From JBCBKL01 sp038521825 (GTDB taxonomy: Bacteria; Pseudomonadota; Alphaproteobacteria; Rhodobacterales; Rhodobacteraceae), in assembly GCA_038521825.1 (NCBI GenBank), contig JBCBKL010000017.1, positions 36,894-100,893 on the forward strand: a stretch of DNA of 64,000 nt, given 5' to 3'. The notes beneath the pieces were generated by a model that worked only from the letters and a program-made list of their open reading frames with translations, was not told where the DNA came from and did no database searches. Positions 26,808 through 35,499 of the stretch are shown piece after piece (positions within the stretch are counted from its first letter, which is position 1; each line of letters starts with the position of its first letter). The position numbers and the translations under genes are program-made.

Positions 26808-27267
26808 CCTCGTCCTCCAGATGCAGTTTCATGTCGATCAGGACTTGTTGCAAAAGGATGGTTTCCTTCAGCAGCCGCTTTGCTTCGTTGATGCTGATCA
26901 CGCCATCCTCAATCGATTGCTGATACTCGGTCATGAGCATAGCAAAGCGTTGACTCAAAGCGATGACATCCGAATTGACGCCGCCCTTGCGGTTTTCGTC
27001 ATCAGATGTCTCACCATCACGCGATACGTGGGCGCCCTGCAATTCAGCCAAGGCGCTTGTCACGTGCGGAAAGCTCGCCGACTGTTCCAACAATAGTACG
27101 GTGTCGATCGGCATGAACCGATCACTGTGTTCCGGATTGTCGGAATAATACCGGCCCAGTGTTGCCTTGGATTTCCCAGACAATTCACATGCAGGTTCGA
27201 TACCCACGTCTTTGACGAGGGTTTCGGTGTGTTTCTTAAGATAGCCACCAATTTTCGCGAGGTCCAA
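26800..27267 (-). CDS. HTH-containing protein, phage CII-like (unknown function)
   Basis: A 155-residue protein I do not recognise by name. Residues 22-60 look like a helix-turn-helix (ACELSGKSKATLGRYY), and the C-terminal half is helical and acidic. Layout resembles small CII-like regulators. TTG at 27267 is the start, backed by AGGAG seven to eight bases upstream. It overlaps arsH by 8 bp and could regulate it or itself. Confidence 0.6.
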   Translation of the reverse strand: MDLAKIGGYLKKHTETLVKDVGIEPACELSGKSKATLGRYYSDNPEHSDRFMPIDTVLLLEQSASFPHVTSALAELQGAHVSRDGETSDDENRKGGVNSDVIALSQRFAMLMTEYQQSIEDGVISINEAKRLLKETILLQQVLIDMKLHLEDEGV

Positions 27268-27687
27268 AAGCCAACTCCTGCGTCGTTCATTCGATACTGG
27301 TTACAAAACTCTGGGGGGAAGGCCCACACCGTTTTCCCATTAATACGTTGTTATGAAGTTGTCATCTATACGCCATCCCACTGTTCCGGGACGTTACGAG
27401 TGACCGATGCCCCAACATCGGTTCCTGGGTGGGGCCCGACCGCGCCTCTGCCATATGGGATGGCAGGTCGAACGACTGACAGTCGGCGTGTCGGGCGGAC
27501 GGTCTCAGGCAATATGCGGCTCTATAGTATCCCCGGGGAAGGCGGTGCGTCATCCTCTATAGAACCACATCGGAATGACCCGTCCGACGTCACAGGCAGC
27601 GGCATAACAAAGCCACCACCAAAACGGGCCCCACCCCCATGAGGTTACCCTTGCGCGCGGCGGCAAGAGGCCATAATTCCCGCCGCC
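27268..27687. other. 420-bp intergenic region between divergent genes
   Basis: It separates the minus-strand HTH gene from thymidine kinase. The only supported element is a promoter-like pair (27651-27677) directly ahead of tdk. No gene or RNA is recognised in the rest. Confidence 0.5.
27651..27677 (+). promoter_or_regulatory. candidate promoter giving a nearly leaderless tdk message
   Basis: TTGCGC (27651-27656) and CATAAT (27672-27677) are 15 bases apart, and the tdk ATG is only 11 bases past the -10. The message would start within a few bases of the ATG, and no proper ribosome site is present. Confidence 0.4.
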
Positions 27688-28272
27688 ATGGCCAAGCTGT
27701 ACTTTCACTATTCGACCATGAACGCCGGCAAATCCACGGTTCTCTTGCAGGCTGCGCATAACTATCAAGAGCAAGGGATGAAGCCCTACCTGCTGACCGC
27801 CCGCCTTGACGACCGGGCCGGTCGCGGCAGGATCGCATCCCGGATTGGCATCGGATCGGATGCAGATACGTTTGATCAGAGCGAGGATTTGTTTGCCAAA
27901 TTGCAAAACCGCCTCGATCAGGGATCGGTTGCCTGTGTTTTTGTGGACGAAGCCCAGTTCCTGACCGCCGAACAGGTCTGGCAACTGGCCCGTGCGGTGG
28001 ACGATCTCAAAGTGCCGGTGATGTGCTACGGGCTGCGCGTCGACTTTCGGGGGCAGCTTTTCCCCGGTTCTGCAACACTCCTGGCTCTGGCCGACGAGAT
28101 GCGTGAGGTTCGCACCATCTGCCACTGCGGCAAGAAGGCAACCATGGTGGTTCGCCAAGACAGCGACGGCAACGTGCTGAAAGACGGCGCACAGGTTCAG
28201 GTCGGCGGCAACGAAACCTATGTCAGCCTTTGCCGCCGCCACTGGCGCGACGCGGTCGGGGATAAAACCTAG
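27688..28272 (+). CDS. tdk: thymidine kinase (type II)
   Basis: A 194-residue salvage enzyme that phosphorylates thymidine with ATP. The P-loop is STMNAGKST (residues 9-17), the catalytic base E88 sits in VDEAQF, and zinc-lasso ligands are C145, C147, C182 and H185. Length matches bacterial type II enzymes. The stop overlaps the convergent dehydrogenase gene by 4 bp. Confidence 0.96.
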   Translation: MAKLYFHYSTMNAGKSTVLLQAAHNYQEQGMKPYLLTARLDDRAGRGRIASRIGIGSDADTFDQSEDLFAKLQNRLDQGSVACVFVDEAQFLTAEQVWQLARAVDDLKVPVMCYGLRVDFRGQLFPGSATLLALADEMREVRTICHCGKKATMVVRQDSDGNVLKDGAQVQVGGNETYVSLCRRHWRDAVGDKT

Positions 28273-29228
28273 ACCGCGTTCGGCGCATCTTGCCGGTCGG
28301 TCAAGACTGCCTTGAGGTTGTCCAGAGCCATCATGCCCATGTCAGTCCTGACCTCGAGTGCCGCAGTGCCGAGATGCGGCAGCAACGTGACGTTATCGAG
28401 GGCATTCAAAGCGTCCGGAACTGCCGGTTCGAACTCATAGACGTCCAGACCCGCACCGCCGATTTCGCCCTTCTCAAGAACACCGACCAGCGCCATCTCA
28501 TCCACTACATCGCCGCGTGAAATGTTAACGAAGTGAGCATGAGACGGCATCGCCGCAAGGACCGAGGCGCCGATCAGATGGCGAGTCTCCGCTCCACCCG
28601 GAACGGCTGCCACAAGGACGTCAACGCTGGCAGCCAGATCTTCGAGCCTTTCGACGCGTTCAGCCGGCAGATCAAGCTCCTTGGCCGAACGGTTGAAGTA
28701 TTTGACGGTCATGCCGAACCCAAACTTGCACCGCCGCGCGATCGCTTGACCGATGCGGCCCATGCCGACGATCCCTACGGTCTTACCGCTGAGGTGCAGT
28801 CCGAGCATCTGCGTCGGATGCCACCCTTCCCACTTGCCGGACCGCACCAGACGCTCGCCCTCGCCCGCCCGGCGCGTGCTCATCAGCATAAGCGTCATCG
28901 CAATATCCGCCGTCGCGTCGGTGACCGCGCCCGGTGTATTGCTGACGACGACGCCTGCCGCCTTGGCCGTCGCGGCGTCGATGTGATTGTAGCCGACGCC
29001 AAAGTTCGCAAGGATCTGGCATCGCGGCTTTGCAACATCGGTAAAAACCGCTGCCGAAAACACATCGCCCAGCGTTGGCATCACGCCGTCATAATTGGTC
29101 AAGGCAGCTCGCAGCTCCGCCTCGTCCAATGGCCGGGTGCTGGACCGATGCACGATGTCGTCAAAGAGGCTATCCGCCCGGGCCGCGACGGCATCCGGCA
29201 TGGGGCGTGTGATCAGGACTCTGGTCAA
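28269..29228 (-). CDS. D-2-hydroxyacid dehydrogenase (glyoxylate/hydroxypyruvate reductase-like)
   Basis: A 319-residue NAD(P)H-dependent dehydrogenase. It shows the nucleotide fold GIVGMGRIGQAIARR and catalytic R (NISRGDVVD), E (YEFEP) and H (LLPHLGTA). It probably reduces glyoxylate or hydroxypyruvate. TTG at 29228 is the start; GGAGGG lies about nine bases upstream, and the TTG overlaps the csaA stop (TTGA), indicating translational coupling in a ybjN-proC-csaA-dehydrogenase operon. Confidence 0.9.
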   Translation of the reverse strand: MTRVLITRPMPDAVAARADSLFDDIVHRSSTRPLDEAELRAALTNYDGVMPTLGDVFSAAVFTDVAKPRCQILANFGVGYNHIDAATAKAAGVVVSNTPGAVTDATADIAMTLMLMSTRRAGEGERLVRSGKWEGWHPTQMLGLHLSGKTVGIVGMGRIGQAIARRCKFGFGMTVKYFNRSAKELDLPAERVERLEDLAASVDVLVAAVPGGAETRHLIGASVLAAMPSHAHFVNISRGDVVDEMALVGVLEKGEIGGAGLDVYEFEPAVPDALNALDNVTLLPHLGTAALEVRTDMGMMALDNLKAVLTDRQDAPNAV

Positions 29229-29563
29229 TGCATCCGCCCTCCGATCGGGACAGCCTGATCCGGCCCAATGAGAACAACTTCGCCCGCATGGTCCGGCAGG
29301 CCAAGAACGAGGACCTCGGACATGAAAGGCCCGATCTGGCGGGGCGGAAAGTTCACCACCGCCAGAACCTGACGCCCTTCAAGATCTGCTGGCGCGTAGT
29401 GGGCCGTCACCTGGGCCGAAGTCTTTTTCTCACCGATTTCAGGGCCAAAATCGATCCACATCTTGATCGCGGCCTTGCGGGCCTCTGGAAAGGGTTCAGC
29501 CCGCAGGATGCGCCCTACCCGGATGTCGACCTTCATGAAATCATCGAAAGTGAGATCACCCAT
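29225..29563 (-). CDS. csaA: CsaA-type tRNA-binding protein
   Basis: A 112-residue OB-fold protein with the family motifs FMKVDIRVGRIL and FPPRQIGPFMSEVLVLG. Homologues are dimeric tRNA-binding proteins with secretion-chaperone activity reported in Bacillus. It overlaps proC by 8 bp at its start and the dehydrogenase by 4 bp at its stop. Confidence 0.93.
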   Translation of the reverse strand: MGDLTFDDFMKVDIRVGRILRAEPFPEARKAAIKMWIDFGPEIGEKKTSAQVTAHYAPADLEGRQVLAVVNFPPRQIGPFMSEVLVLGLPDHAGEVVLIGPDQAVPIGGRMH

Positions 29564-30368
29564 CGGCCAGCTCCCTTGAACGCTGCGTCGCCGCCGCCAC
29601 CGTCTTTCGGACCAGCGGGGGCAAACCGTTTGTGTCGTCCATCAGTACCTCAAGCCCTGCCTGAGTGGTGCCATTGGGACTGGTCACATTGACGCGCAAT
29701 TGGCTTGGCGTTTCCACAGATTGCATGGCCAAAGCTCCGGCACCGGCTACGGTGGCCTTCGCCAGGGCCATGGAAAGGTCGGCGGGCAAGCCCTGTGTCT
29801 CTCCCGCCGCGGCCAGGCTCTCAATCAGGTGAAAGACATAGGCAGGTCCTGAACCGCTGACCCCCGTCACTGCATCCATCTGGCCTTCATCATCAAGACG
29901 AACCACGACGCCCACAGCGCTGAGCAGAGCCTCTGCCTCGTCAAGCGCGGACTGGCCAGCATCGTTCGCGACCAGCGCAGTGATCCCCTGCCCGATAGCC
30001 GCCGGTGTGTTGGGCATCGCGCGCACCACTGGCGTCGCTTCACCAAGGACGTCTTCGAAAAAGGAAAGGGGTGTACCGGCAGCCACGCTCAGAAAGACAG
30101 TCTCTCCACCCCCGTGTTCAGACATTGCGGGCAAGGCATCCGCCATCAACTGGGGCTTGACCGCCACAACGACCACGGCAGGCGCCTGGGGTATGTCGGT
30201 GTTCAGGTTTACGCCACTTGATCGCAGCCAGTCCGACGGAGCAGGATCGCGCACCCAAACCGACTGCGGCGGCAATCCCCTGGCCAACCAACCGGCCAAC
30301 ATCGCTGACCCCATTTTTCCGCAGCCCAAGAGGACAAGACCCCGGGCTGCGATACGCGTGTTCTCCAT
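29556..30368 (-). CDS. proC: pyrroline-5-carboxylate reductase
   Basis: A 270-residue enzyme catalysing the last step of proline synthesis with NAD(P)H. The dinucleotide motif GCGKMGSAML is at residues 15-24, and the C-terminal signature VTSPNGTTQAGLEVL is complete. ATG at 30368 has GGGGGGA upstream and replaces a longer frame that would run into ybjN. Confidence 0.95.
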   Translation of the reverse strand: MENTRIAARGLVLLGCGKMGSAMLAGWLARGLPPQSVWVRDPAPSDWLRSSGVNLNTDIPQAPAVVVVAVKPQLMADALPAMSEHGGGETVFLSVAAGTPLSFFEDVLGEATPVVRAMPNTPAAIGQGITALVANDAGQSALDEAEALLSAVGVVVRLDDEGQMDAVTGVSGSGPAYVFHLIESLAAAGETQGLPADLSMALAKATVAGAGALAMQSVETPSQLRVNVTSPNGTTQAGLEVLMDDTNGLPPLVRKTVAAATQRSRELADG

Positions 30369-30396
30369 TGATCCCCCCGTCCATGCGGGGCGGAGG

Positions 30397-30897
30397 TTAT
30401 GCGCGACCGTAGGCCTCTGCAATGGCGACCTGCATCGCGTCGCGCGGGCTCCGGCCACCCCAGACCAAAAGCTGGAGTGCGGGATAATACCGTTCCGCAC
30501 TCATGACGGCGGCTCCGATGATCGTGTCGATCTGATCGGCACAGGCCACCTGGCCACCGGAAAGCACCAGGCCATAGCGATAGACCATCAGCTTCTGCTC
30601 CGGCCAATAGGTAAAGGCACCCGCCCAGCATTGATCATTGATCAGGTTCAGCAACTCATAGAGACCTTCGACCTGATCTTCGGGCGGATCCATCTCGAAG
30701 GTGCAGACCATCCGAAGTGTTTCGTCGAAGCCCGACCAGGCGGTCGTGATGGAATAGGTGCGCCATTGGCCTTCGACAGCCATGGCGATCTGATCGTCGC
30801 CAATGCGGTCAAAATCCCAGTCGCGATGCTCGGCAAGGTGCTCCACAATATCAATGGGATGAATTTCGTCTTCCAGGTACTGCTCGGAAAGGGCCAT
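30397..30897 (-). CDS. YbjN domain-containing protein
   Basis: A 166-residue type III secretion chaperone-like (YbjN) protein. It contains DETLRMVCTFEMDPPEDQ and LYELLNLINDQCWAGAFTYW, typical of the alphaproteobacterial branch. Function is unclear; the fold suggests protein binding. It lies 28 bp upstream of proC in the same direction. Confidence 0.88.
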   Translation of the reverse strand: MALSEQYLEDEIHPIDIVEHLAEHRDWDFDRIGDDQIAMAVEGQWRTYSITTAWSGFDETLRMVCTFEMDPPEDQVEGLYELLNLINDQCWAGAFTYWPEQKLMVYRYGLVLSGGQVACADQIDTIIGAAVMSAERYYPALQLLVWGGRSPRDAMQVAIAEAYGRA

Positions 30898-31224
30898 TAT
30901 GCCACCTCATTATCGCTCTAGCGGCGGGGCTGGCAGCGCCCCAAGTGCTAGGTGCCTGCTCTAAAGACCGGGGCGAGCCCCCGTGCCTCTACAATATATG
31001 GTGCGGTAGGGAAGTTGATCACGCAACCCTTTATTTCGGGATATGCACAATAAATTGGGCATGACCCGTTCATCGGCCCGAAATGTCGACAGGGTGCTTC
31101 TTCTCGTCGGGCAATACGCCCGCCGGAGGCATCGGAACGTCGCAACTGACGTAACGCCTGGTAAGAGGCGATCATCAAACACTGGCGGAGTTCTTGGAAA
31201 TGGCGCGGCAGCGCCACCTTTTGA
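30898..31224. other. 327-bp intergenic region upstream of ybjN
   Basis: No gene or known RNA is recognised. A small dyad TGGCGC/GCGCCA at 31201-31216 lies just after the ubiK stop and could be a weak terminator. The rest presumably holds the promoter of the ybjN-proC-csaA operon. Confidence 0.45.
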
Positions 31225-31467
31225 TTAGCTCTTGGCTTCCAGCGCCTCGAGGCGTGCCTTGAGCGCTTCATTCTCTTCGCGCGCCTTCTGCGCCATCGCC
31301 CGAACGGCGTCGAACTCTTCCCGCGTGACGAAATCCCGTTCGGCGAGCCACCGGTCGATCATCGACTTCATTGCGGTCTCGGCCTCTTCGCGGGCACCCT
31401 GCGCCACGCCCATGGCGTTTGTCATGAGTTGCGAGATGTCGTCGAATATCTTGCCACGCGCTTGCAT
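31225..31467 (-). CDS. ubiK: ubiquinone biosynthesis accessory factor UbiK-like (BMFP domain)
   Basis: An 80-residue helical protein ending in a coiled coil (AREENEALKARLEALEAK), with KIFDDISQLMTNAMG at the N-terminus. Homologues assist the aerobic ubiquinone assembly complex and bind membranes. ATG at 31467 has GGGAGA upstream. Divergent from lgt across 94 bp. Confidence 0.88.
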   Translation of the reverse strand: MQARGKIFDDISQLMTNAMGVAQGAREEAETAMKSMIDRWLAERDFVTREEFDAVRAMAQKAREENEALKARLEALEAKS

Positions 31468-31561
31468 CTGTCGTCTCCCGGTCATCCGTAACGCCTATAT
31501 GGGCCGCAAAAGGAAAAGCCGCAAGGTTGACGCGCGCGAGAGCAGAGGCAACAAGACACGA

Positions 31562-32464
31562 ATGACAGGTCTGATACCCTTTCCGGACATCTCGCCGGAA
31601 CTCTTCAGCATTTCGATATTCGGCTTCGAACTGGCGCTGCGCTGGTACGCGCTCGCCTACATCGTGGGCATTCTTCTGGGCTGGCGGATGGTTGTCGCGG
31701 CGCTCAAGACGCCGCGGCTCTGGCCGAACGAGCGGGCCCCCATGACACCGGCCCAGGTCGAAGACCTTCTGACTTGGGTCATCCTGGGGGTCATCTTAGG
31801 CGGCAGGCTGGGTTACGTCCTGTTCTACAAACCGGCCTACTATCTCCAGAACCCGGGCGAGATCCTGATGGTTTGGGAGGGCGGCATGGCCTTTCACGGC
31901 GGACTGCTCGGTGTGCTTCTGGCCGCGTGGCTTTTCACTGCCCGGCAACATCTGCCGAAACTCAGTGTCGCAGATGCGATATGTTTGGGGGTACCGCCCG
32001 GCCTTCTCTTGGGCCGCATCGCCAATTTCATCAATGCCGAACTCTGGGGACGACCAACGACCGTGCCATGGGGCGTGGCCTTTCCGGGCGAGATGGCGCA
32101 GGCCTGCCCCGGCGTGATCGGCCTTTGCGCCCGCCACCCCTCCCAGCTCTATGAGGCCGCGCTAGAAGGTCTGATCCTCGGCGCCCTTCTCATCTGGATG
32201 GTCTGGCGTCGCGGCGCCTTCAAGCGGCCCGGTCTTGTCAGCGGAGTGTTCTTTGTCGGCTACGGTATGGGTCGCTTTGTCGTAGAGTTCGTACGGCAGC
32301 CTGATGCGCAGTTTATCGGCCCCGGCAATCCGCTTGGACTGGCTTGGCACATCGGCGGTTACGGCTTCACGATGGGCCAGCTTTTATCGCTGCCGATGAT
32401 CGCGCTCGGAGCCTGGCTCATTCTCCGCGCACGGGCATCAGCGCCGCGCGCGCAAGAGGCATGA
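31562..32464 (+). CDS. lgt: prolipoprotein diacylglyceryl transferase
   Basis: A 300-residue seven-helix inner-membrane enzyme that adds diacylglycerol to the lipobox cysteine of prolipoproteins. H112 (AFHGGLLG) and the signature GRIANFINAELWGR at 151-164 are present. ATG at 31562 fits the usual N-terminus, although the ribosome site is weak. The stop overlaps the next start (ATGA). Confidence 0.96.
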   Translation: MTGLIPFPDISPELFSISIFGFELALRWYALAYIVGILLGWRMVVAALKTPRLWPNERAPMTPAQVEDLLTWVILGVILGGRLGYVLFYKPAYYLQNPGEILMVWEGGMAFHGGLLGVLLAAWLFTARQHLPKLSVADAICLGVPPGLLLGRIANFINAELWGRPTTVPWGVAFPGEMAQACPGVIGLCARHPSQLYEAALEGLILGALLIWMVWRRGAFKRPGLVSGVFFVGYGMGRFVVEFVRQPDAQFIGPGNPLGLAWHIGGYGFTMGQLLSLPMIALGAWLILRARASAPRAQEA

Positions 32465-33519
32465 GCCTCAAGCAGCAGTTGATCGCCCGTATCACCGCCG
32501 AGGGGCCTGTCAGCATTGCCGATTACATGGCCGAAGCGCTGACGCATCCGACATACGGATACTACATGACCGCGGACCCGCTAGGCGCCAAAGGCGATTT
32601 CACGACGGCACCAGAAATCAGCCAGATGTTCGGCGAACTCCTTGGGCTTTGCCTCGCGCAAGCGTGGCTCAACCAGGGGGCACCAACGCCATTCAACCTT
32701 GCAGAGCTGGGTCCGGGACGCGGCACATTGATGGCTGATATCCTGCGGGCAACAAGGTCGGTGCCGGGCTTTGTCGATGGATGCCAAATCTGCCTGATCG
32801 AGGCATCGCCGGTGCTGCGCGCGGCGCAACGAGACCAACTTTCGCAGTACGATCCAGTCTGGCTTGACCGTGTGAATGACCTTTCCCAGGCACCACTGTT
32901 CCTGGTGGCCAACGAATTCTTTGATGCCTTGCCGATCCGGCAGTTCCAGCGGGATGGAAAGGGTTGGCGCGAACGACGGGTGGGCGTTGATGACGATGCG
33001 CTCTGCCTTGGGCTTGGACAGATGCAGGCACAGCCGGCGCTTGACCATCGGCTTCCAGATACGCGAGACGGCGATATCGTGGAACATTGCCCAAGCGCTG
33101 GCCCCATCATCGAAACCCTGACTGAACGCATCGCCCGGCACGGCGGCGCCGCGCTTGTGATCGACTACGGCGACTGGCGCAGCCTCGGCGACACGCTGCA
33201 GGCGCTGCGGCATCATGAAGCCGCTGATCCCTTTGCCAATCCGGGCGCCGCCGACTTGACGGCCCATTTGGATTTCGAAGCTCTCGCCATGGCCGCGCGC
33301 TGCGCCTACACCCGCCTCACACCGCAGGGTGTGTTCCTCGAACGGCTAGGCATCACGCAGCGCGCGCAAAGGCTCGCTCAGCAGCTAAGCGGCGAACGAC
33401 AAGAAAGCCACATCGCCGCGCATCGCCGGTTGACGCACCCGGATGAAATGGGAAACCTGTTCAAGGTCATCGGTTTCTATCCCGAGACCGCCGAAGCGCC
33501 ACCCGGACTGGACACATGA
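32461..33519 (+). CDS. MidA/NDUFAF7-family SAM-dependent methyltransferase
   Basis: A 352-residue class I methyltransferase of the DUF185 family. The SAM motif ELGPGRGTLMADIL follows GDFTTAPEISQMFGE, and NEFFDALPIRQ marks the family. The mitochondrial relative methylates an arginine of complex I subunit NDUFS2, so a role in NADH dehydrogenase assembly is possible. Co-translated with lgt and pgeF through ATGA overlaps. Confidence 0.92.
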   Translation: MSLKQQLIARITAEGPVSIADYMAEALTHPTYGYYMTADPLGAKGDFTTAPEISQMFGELLGLCLAQAWLNQGAPTPFNLAELGPGRGTLMADILRATRSVPGFVDGCQICLIEASPVLRAAQRDQLSQYDPVWLDRVNDLSQAPLFLVANEFFDALPIRQFQRDGKGWRERRVGVDDDALCLGLGQMQAQPALDHRLPDTRDGDIVEHCPSAGPIIETLTERIARHGGAALVIDYGDWRSLGDTLQALRHHEAADPFANPGAADLTAHLDFEALAMAARCAYTRLTPQGVFLERLGITQRAQRLAQQLSGERQESHIAAHRRLTHPDEMGNLFKVIGFYPETAEAPPGLDT

Positions 33520-34271
33520 CCCTTGAGATCCTGACCGCAGATGCTCTCTCCCCGATCAGGCATGGGTTCTTCACGCGGGCTGGCGGAGCATCATCAGGAA
33601 TTTTTGCGGGTCTGAATTGTGGGCTCGGCAGTTCCGACCAGACCGAAATCGTCACGATAAACCGGGCACGGGTCGCCGATGCGATGGACGTTGGCAAGGA
33701 CAAACTGGTGACTGTCCATCAGACCCACTCCAGCGCCGTCATCGACATCTCTGGCCCCTTGGGTGAAAAACCGCAGGCCGATGCGATGGTGACGAAAATC
33801 CCGGGTCTGGCCCTTGCGATCCTGACAGCCGATTGCCAACCCGTCTTGTTCGGAGATCCGAAGGCCAAGGTCATTGGCGCCGCCCATGCCGGTTGGCGGG
33901 GCGCACTTGACGGGGTGCTTGAAGCGACGGTCGAAGCCATGGAACGGCTGGGCGCAGATCGGTCCGACATCGTGGCGGTCATAGGGCCGACGATTAGCCA
34001 GAGAATGTACGAGGTCGGGCCGGAATACCTGGATAGGTTCCTCGATCAGGATCCTGACAATTCCCGGTTTTTTGCCAATGGGAACGGCGATCGGCTTCAT
34101 TTCGATCTGCCTGCGTTTGGACTGCATCGCTTGCGCCAGACTGGGGTCGGACATGCGGAATGGACACGTCATTGCACCTATTCCGACCCTGACCGCTTTT
34201 ACAGCTACCGGCGCAGCGTTCACGCGAAGGATCCCGATTACGGTCGGCTGATTTCCACCGTTCGGTTGTGA
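33516..34271 (+). CDS. pgeF: peptidoglycan editing factor PgeF (YfiH/laccase-domain)
   Basis: A 251-residue protein with the His-Cys-His metal site H71 (VHQTHSS), C107 (TADCQPVLF) and H124 (HAGWRG). The family removes mis-incorporated L-Ser from cell-wall precursors in E. coli, and some members act as purine nucleoside phosphorylases. It is the last gene of the lgt-midA-pgeF unit, followed by a terminator-like hairpin at 34272-34306. Confidence 0.93.
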   Translation: MTLEILTADALSPIRHGFFTRAGGASSGIFAGLNCGLGSSDQTEIVTINRARVADAMDVGKDKLVTVHQTHSSAVIDISGPLGEKPQADAMVTKIPGLALAILTADCQPVLFGDPKAKVIGAAHAGWRGALDGVLEATVEAMERLGADRSDIVAVIGPTISQRMYEVGPEYLDRFLDQDPDNSRFFANGNGDRLHFDLPAFGLHRLRQTGVGHAEWTRHCTYSDPDRFYSYRRSVHAKDPDYGRLISTVRL

Positions 34272-34306
34272 TTGTGGCAGTTCGCCATAAAATGGCCACA
34301 ACTTTT
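34272..34306 (+). terminator. possible terminator after pgeF
   Basis: TTGTGGC (34272-34278) can pair with GCCACAA (34295-34301) around a 16-base loop, followed by CTTTTAG. The stem is short, so confidence is limited. Confidence 0.45.
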
Positions 34307-34384
34307 AGATGAATTTGTCTCAATAACAGCGCATCCGAAGAAGACGTTAAACCGAGAAGCGCAGCAGGCAGAAGGTTGAGACAG

Positions 34385-34528
34385 ATGACGAAGAAGCGAT
34401 TCATCAGCATGTGGCTTGAAGCGTCAAAGGCCAGCGAAGTTAAGCTCCCGTGGACCCGCGGCACGACGCGAACGGCGTTCATCGCAAAGCGCAGGCTGGC
34501 CTTGGCAACCGCGCGCAAGGCGGGCTGA
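34385..34528 (+). CDS. small basic protein of 47 residues, unknown
   Basis: The ATG at 34385 opens 47 codons: MTKKRFISMWLEASKASE, then a Lys/Arg-rich second half ending ATARKAG. A moderate purine-rich stretch (AGAAGGTTGAGACAG) lies upstream. Strong base composition and position between pgeF and the Hint gene make it plausible, but no family is recognised and coding is not proven. Confidence 0.4.
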   Translation: MTKKRFISMWLEASKASEVKLPWTRGTTRTAFIAKRRLALATARKAG

Positions 34529-34755
34529 ACACCTCCAACAGCGAATCGAATGTGTCGAGACTGGACCGGTCGCGTTCAACAATATGCATCGCGCACCGGC
34601 GATTGGGGCGTGACGATGGCGTTTAAGCCGCTTGGATTTGACAACTAACCCAACGTTACCTGATCCTCTGTGAGTTAATGACACAAAGACATACGTCTTT
34701 CTGTCGTCGTCGGTGGGGGCCGACGCAGACTGACCCGAGTTATGAAAGGTTGGCA

Positions 34756-35496
34756 ATGTCCGTCCCCGCTGGTTTGCGAGTGCCCCATTTAAGTGTTTCC
34801 CAACCCCCTCGTTACAGAGCCTATGAAATTACAGCTCTGACCCATGACGGGACGATCACCAACGAGACCATCAAGGCCCCGATATCGGTTCTGTTCGACA
34901 GCGCATTTTCCGCCTTTGCGCGCGGCGCGATGCTGTCAACACCGGACGGCACTATTGCGATTGAGGATCTGTTGCCGGGCGATATGCTCAGCACATCGGC
35001 AGGTACCCCGGCAAAGGTTGTGTGGATCGGTTCGGCGACCTACCTTCCAGCGGACCCCGAACATCCAACGCCCCTCGTCAACCTACTTGCTGACGGATTC
35101 GGCCTTGCGCGGCCTGTTTCGCTTTTGACCTTGGGACCAGCGGCGCGGTTGCTGCGAACGCCATCCCATCTGAGGCAAGTCATTGGGCGCCGGCAGGTTT
35201 TGACGCCTGTTCTTGAATTCGTGGATCAAGAACATGCCATTGAAGTCAGCCCCCCGCGGCCCGTGCGGCTCTATCACATCTGCCTTTCGCGCCACGCCGC
35301 CATCATGGCGAACGGCATCGAAACAGAAACCTATCACCCAGGCATGTCGGCGCTTCGCAAGGTAACGTACGAACAGCGCAACCGCTTTCTCGGGTTGTTC
35401 CCGCACATCACGCACCCAACAGATTTCGGACCGCTGGCGCATCCGAGGGCACCTGAGATCGGCGAAGAGATTTTCGAAAGTCTGAACGTGGCCTGA
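34756..35496 (+). CDS. Hint-domain protein without the splicing cysteine
   Basis: A 246-residue protein of the Hint (hedgehog/intein) fold common in Rhodobacteraceae. The signature AMLSTPDGTIAIEDLLPGDML is spread over about residues 55-75, but the position normally held by the catalytic Cys reads FARGAM, so self-cleavage is not expected. ATG at 34756 was chosen for AAAGG upstream; an in-frame ATG at 34678 would add 26 residues. Function unknown. It stands alone and ends 3 bp before the convergent Lrp gene. Confidence 0.75.
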   Translation: MSVPAGLRVPHLSVSQPPRYRAYEITALTHDGTITNETIKAPISVLFDSAFSAFARGAMLSTPDGTIAIEDLLPGDMLSTSAGTPAKVVWIGSATYLPADPEHPTPLVNLLADGFGLARPVSLLTLGPAARLLRTPSHLRQVIGRRQVLTPVLEFVDQEHAIEVSPPRPVRLYHICLSRHAAIMANGIETETYHPGMSALRKVTYEQRNRFLGLFPHITHPTDFGPLAHPRAPEIGEEIFESLNVA

Positions 35497-35499
35497 CGC

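Noticed and set aside
27550..28242. Minus-strand frame opposite tdk
   Set aside because: Shadow of thymidine kinase; no motif.
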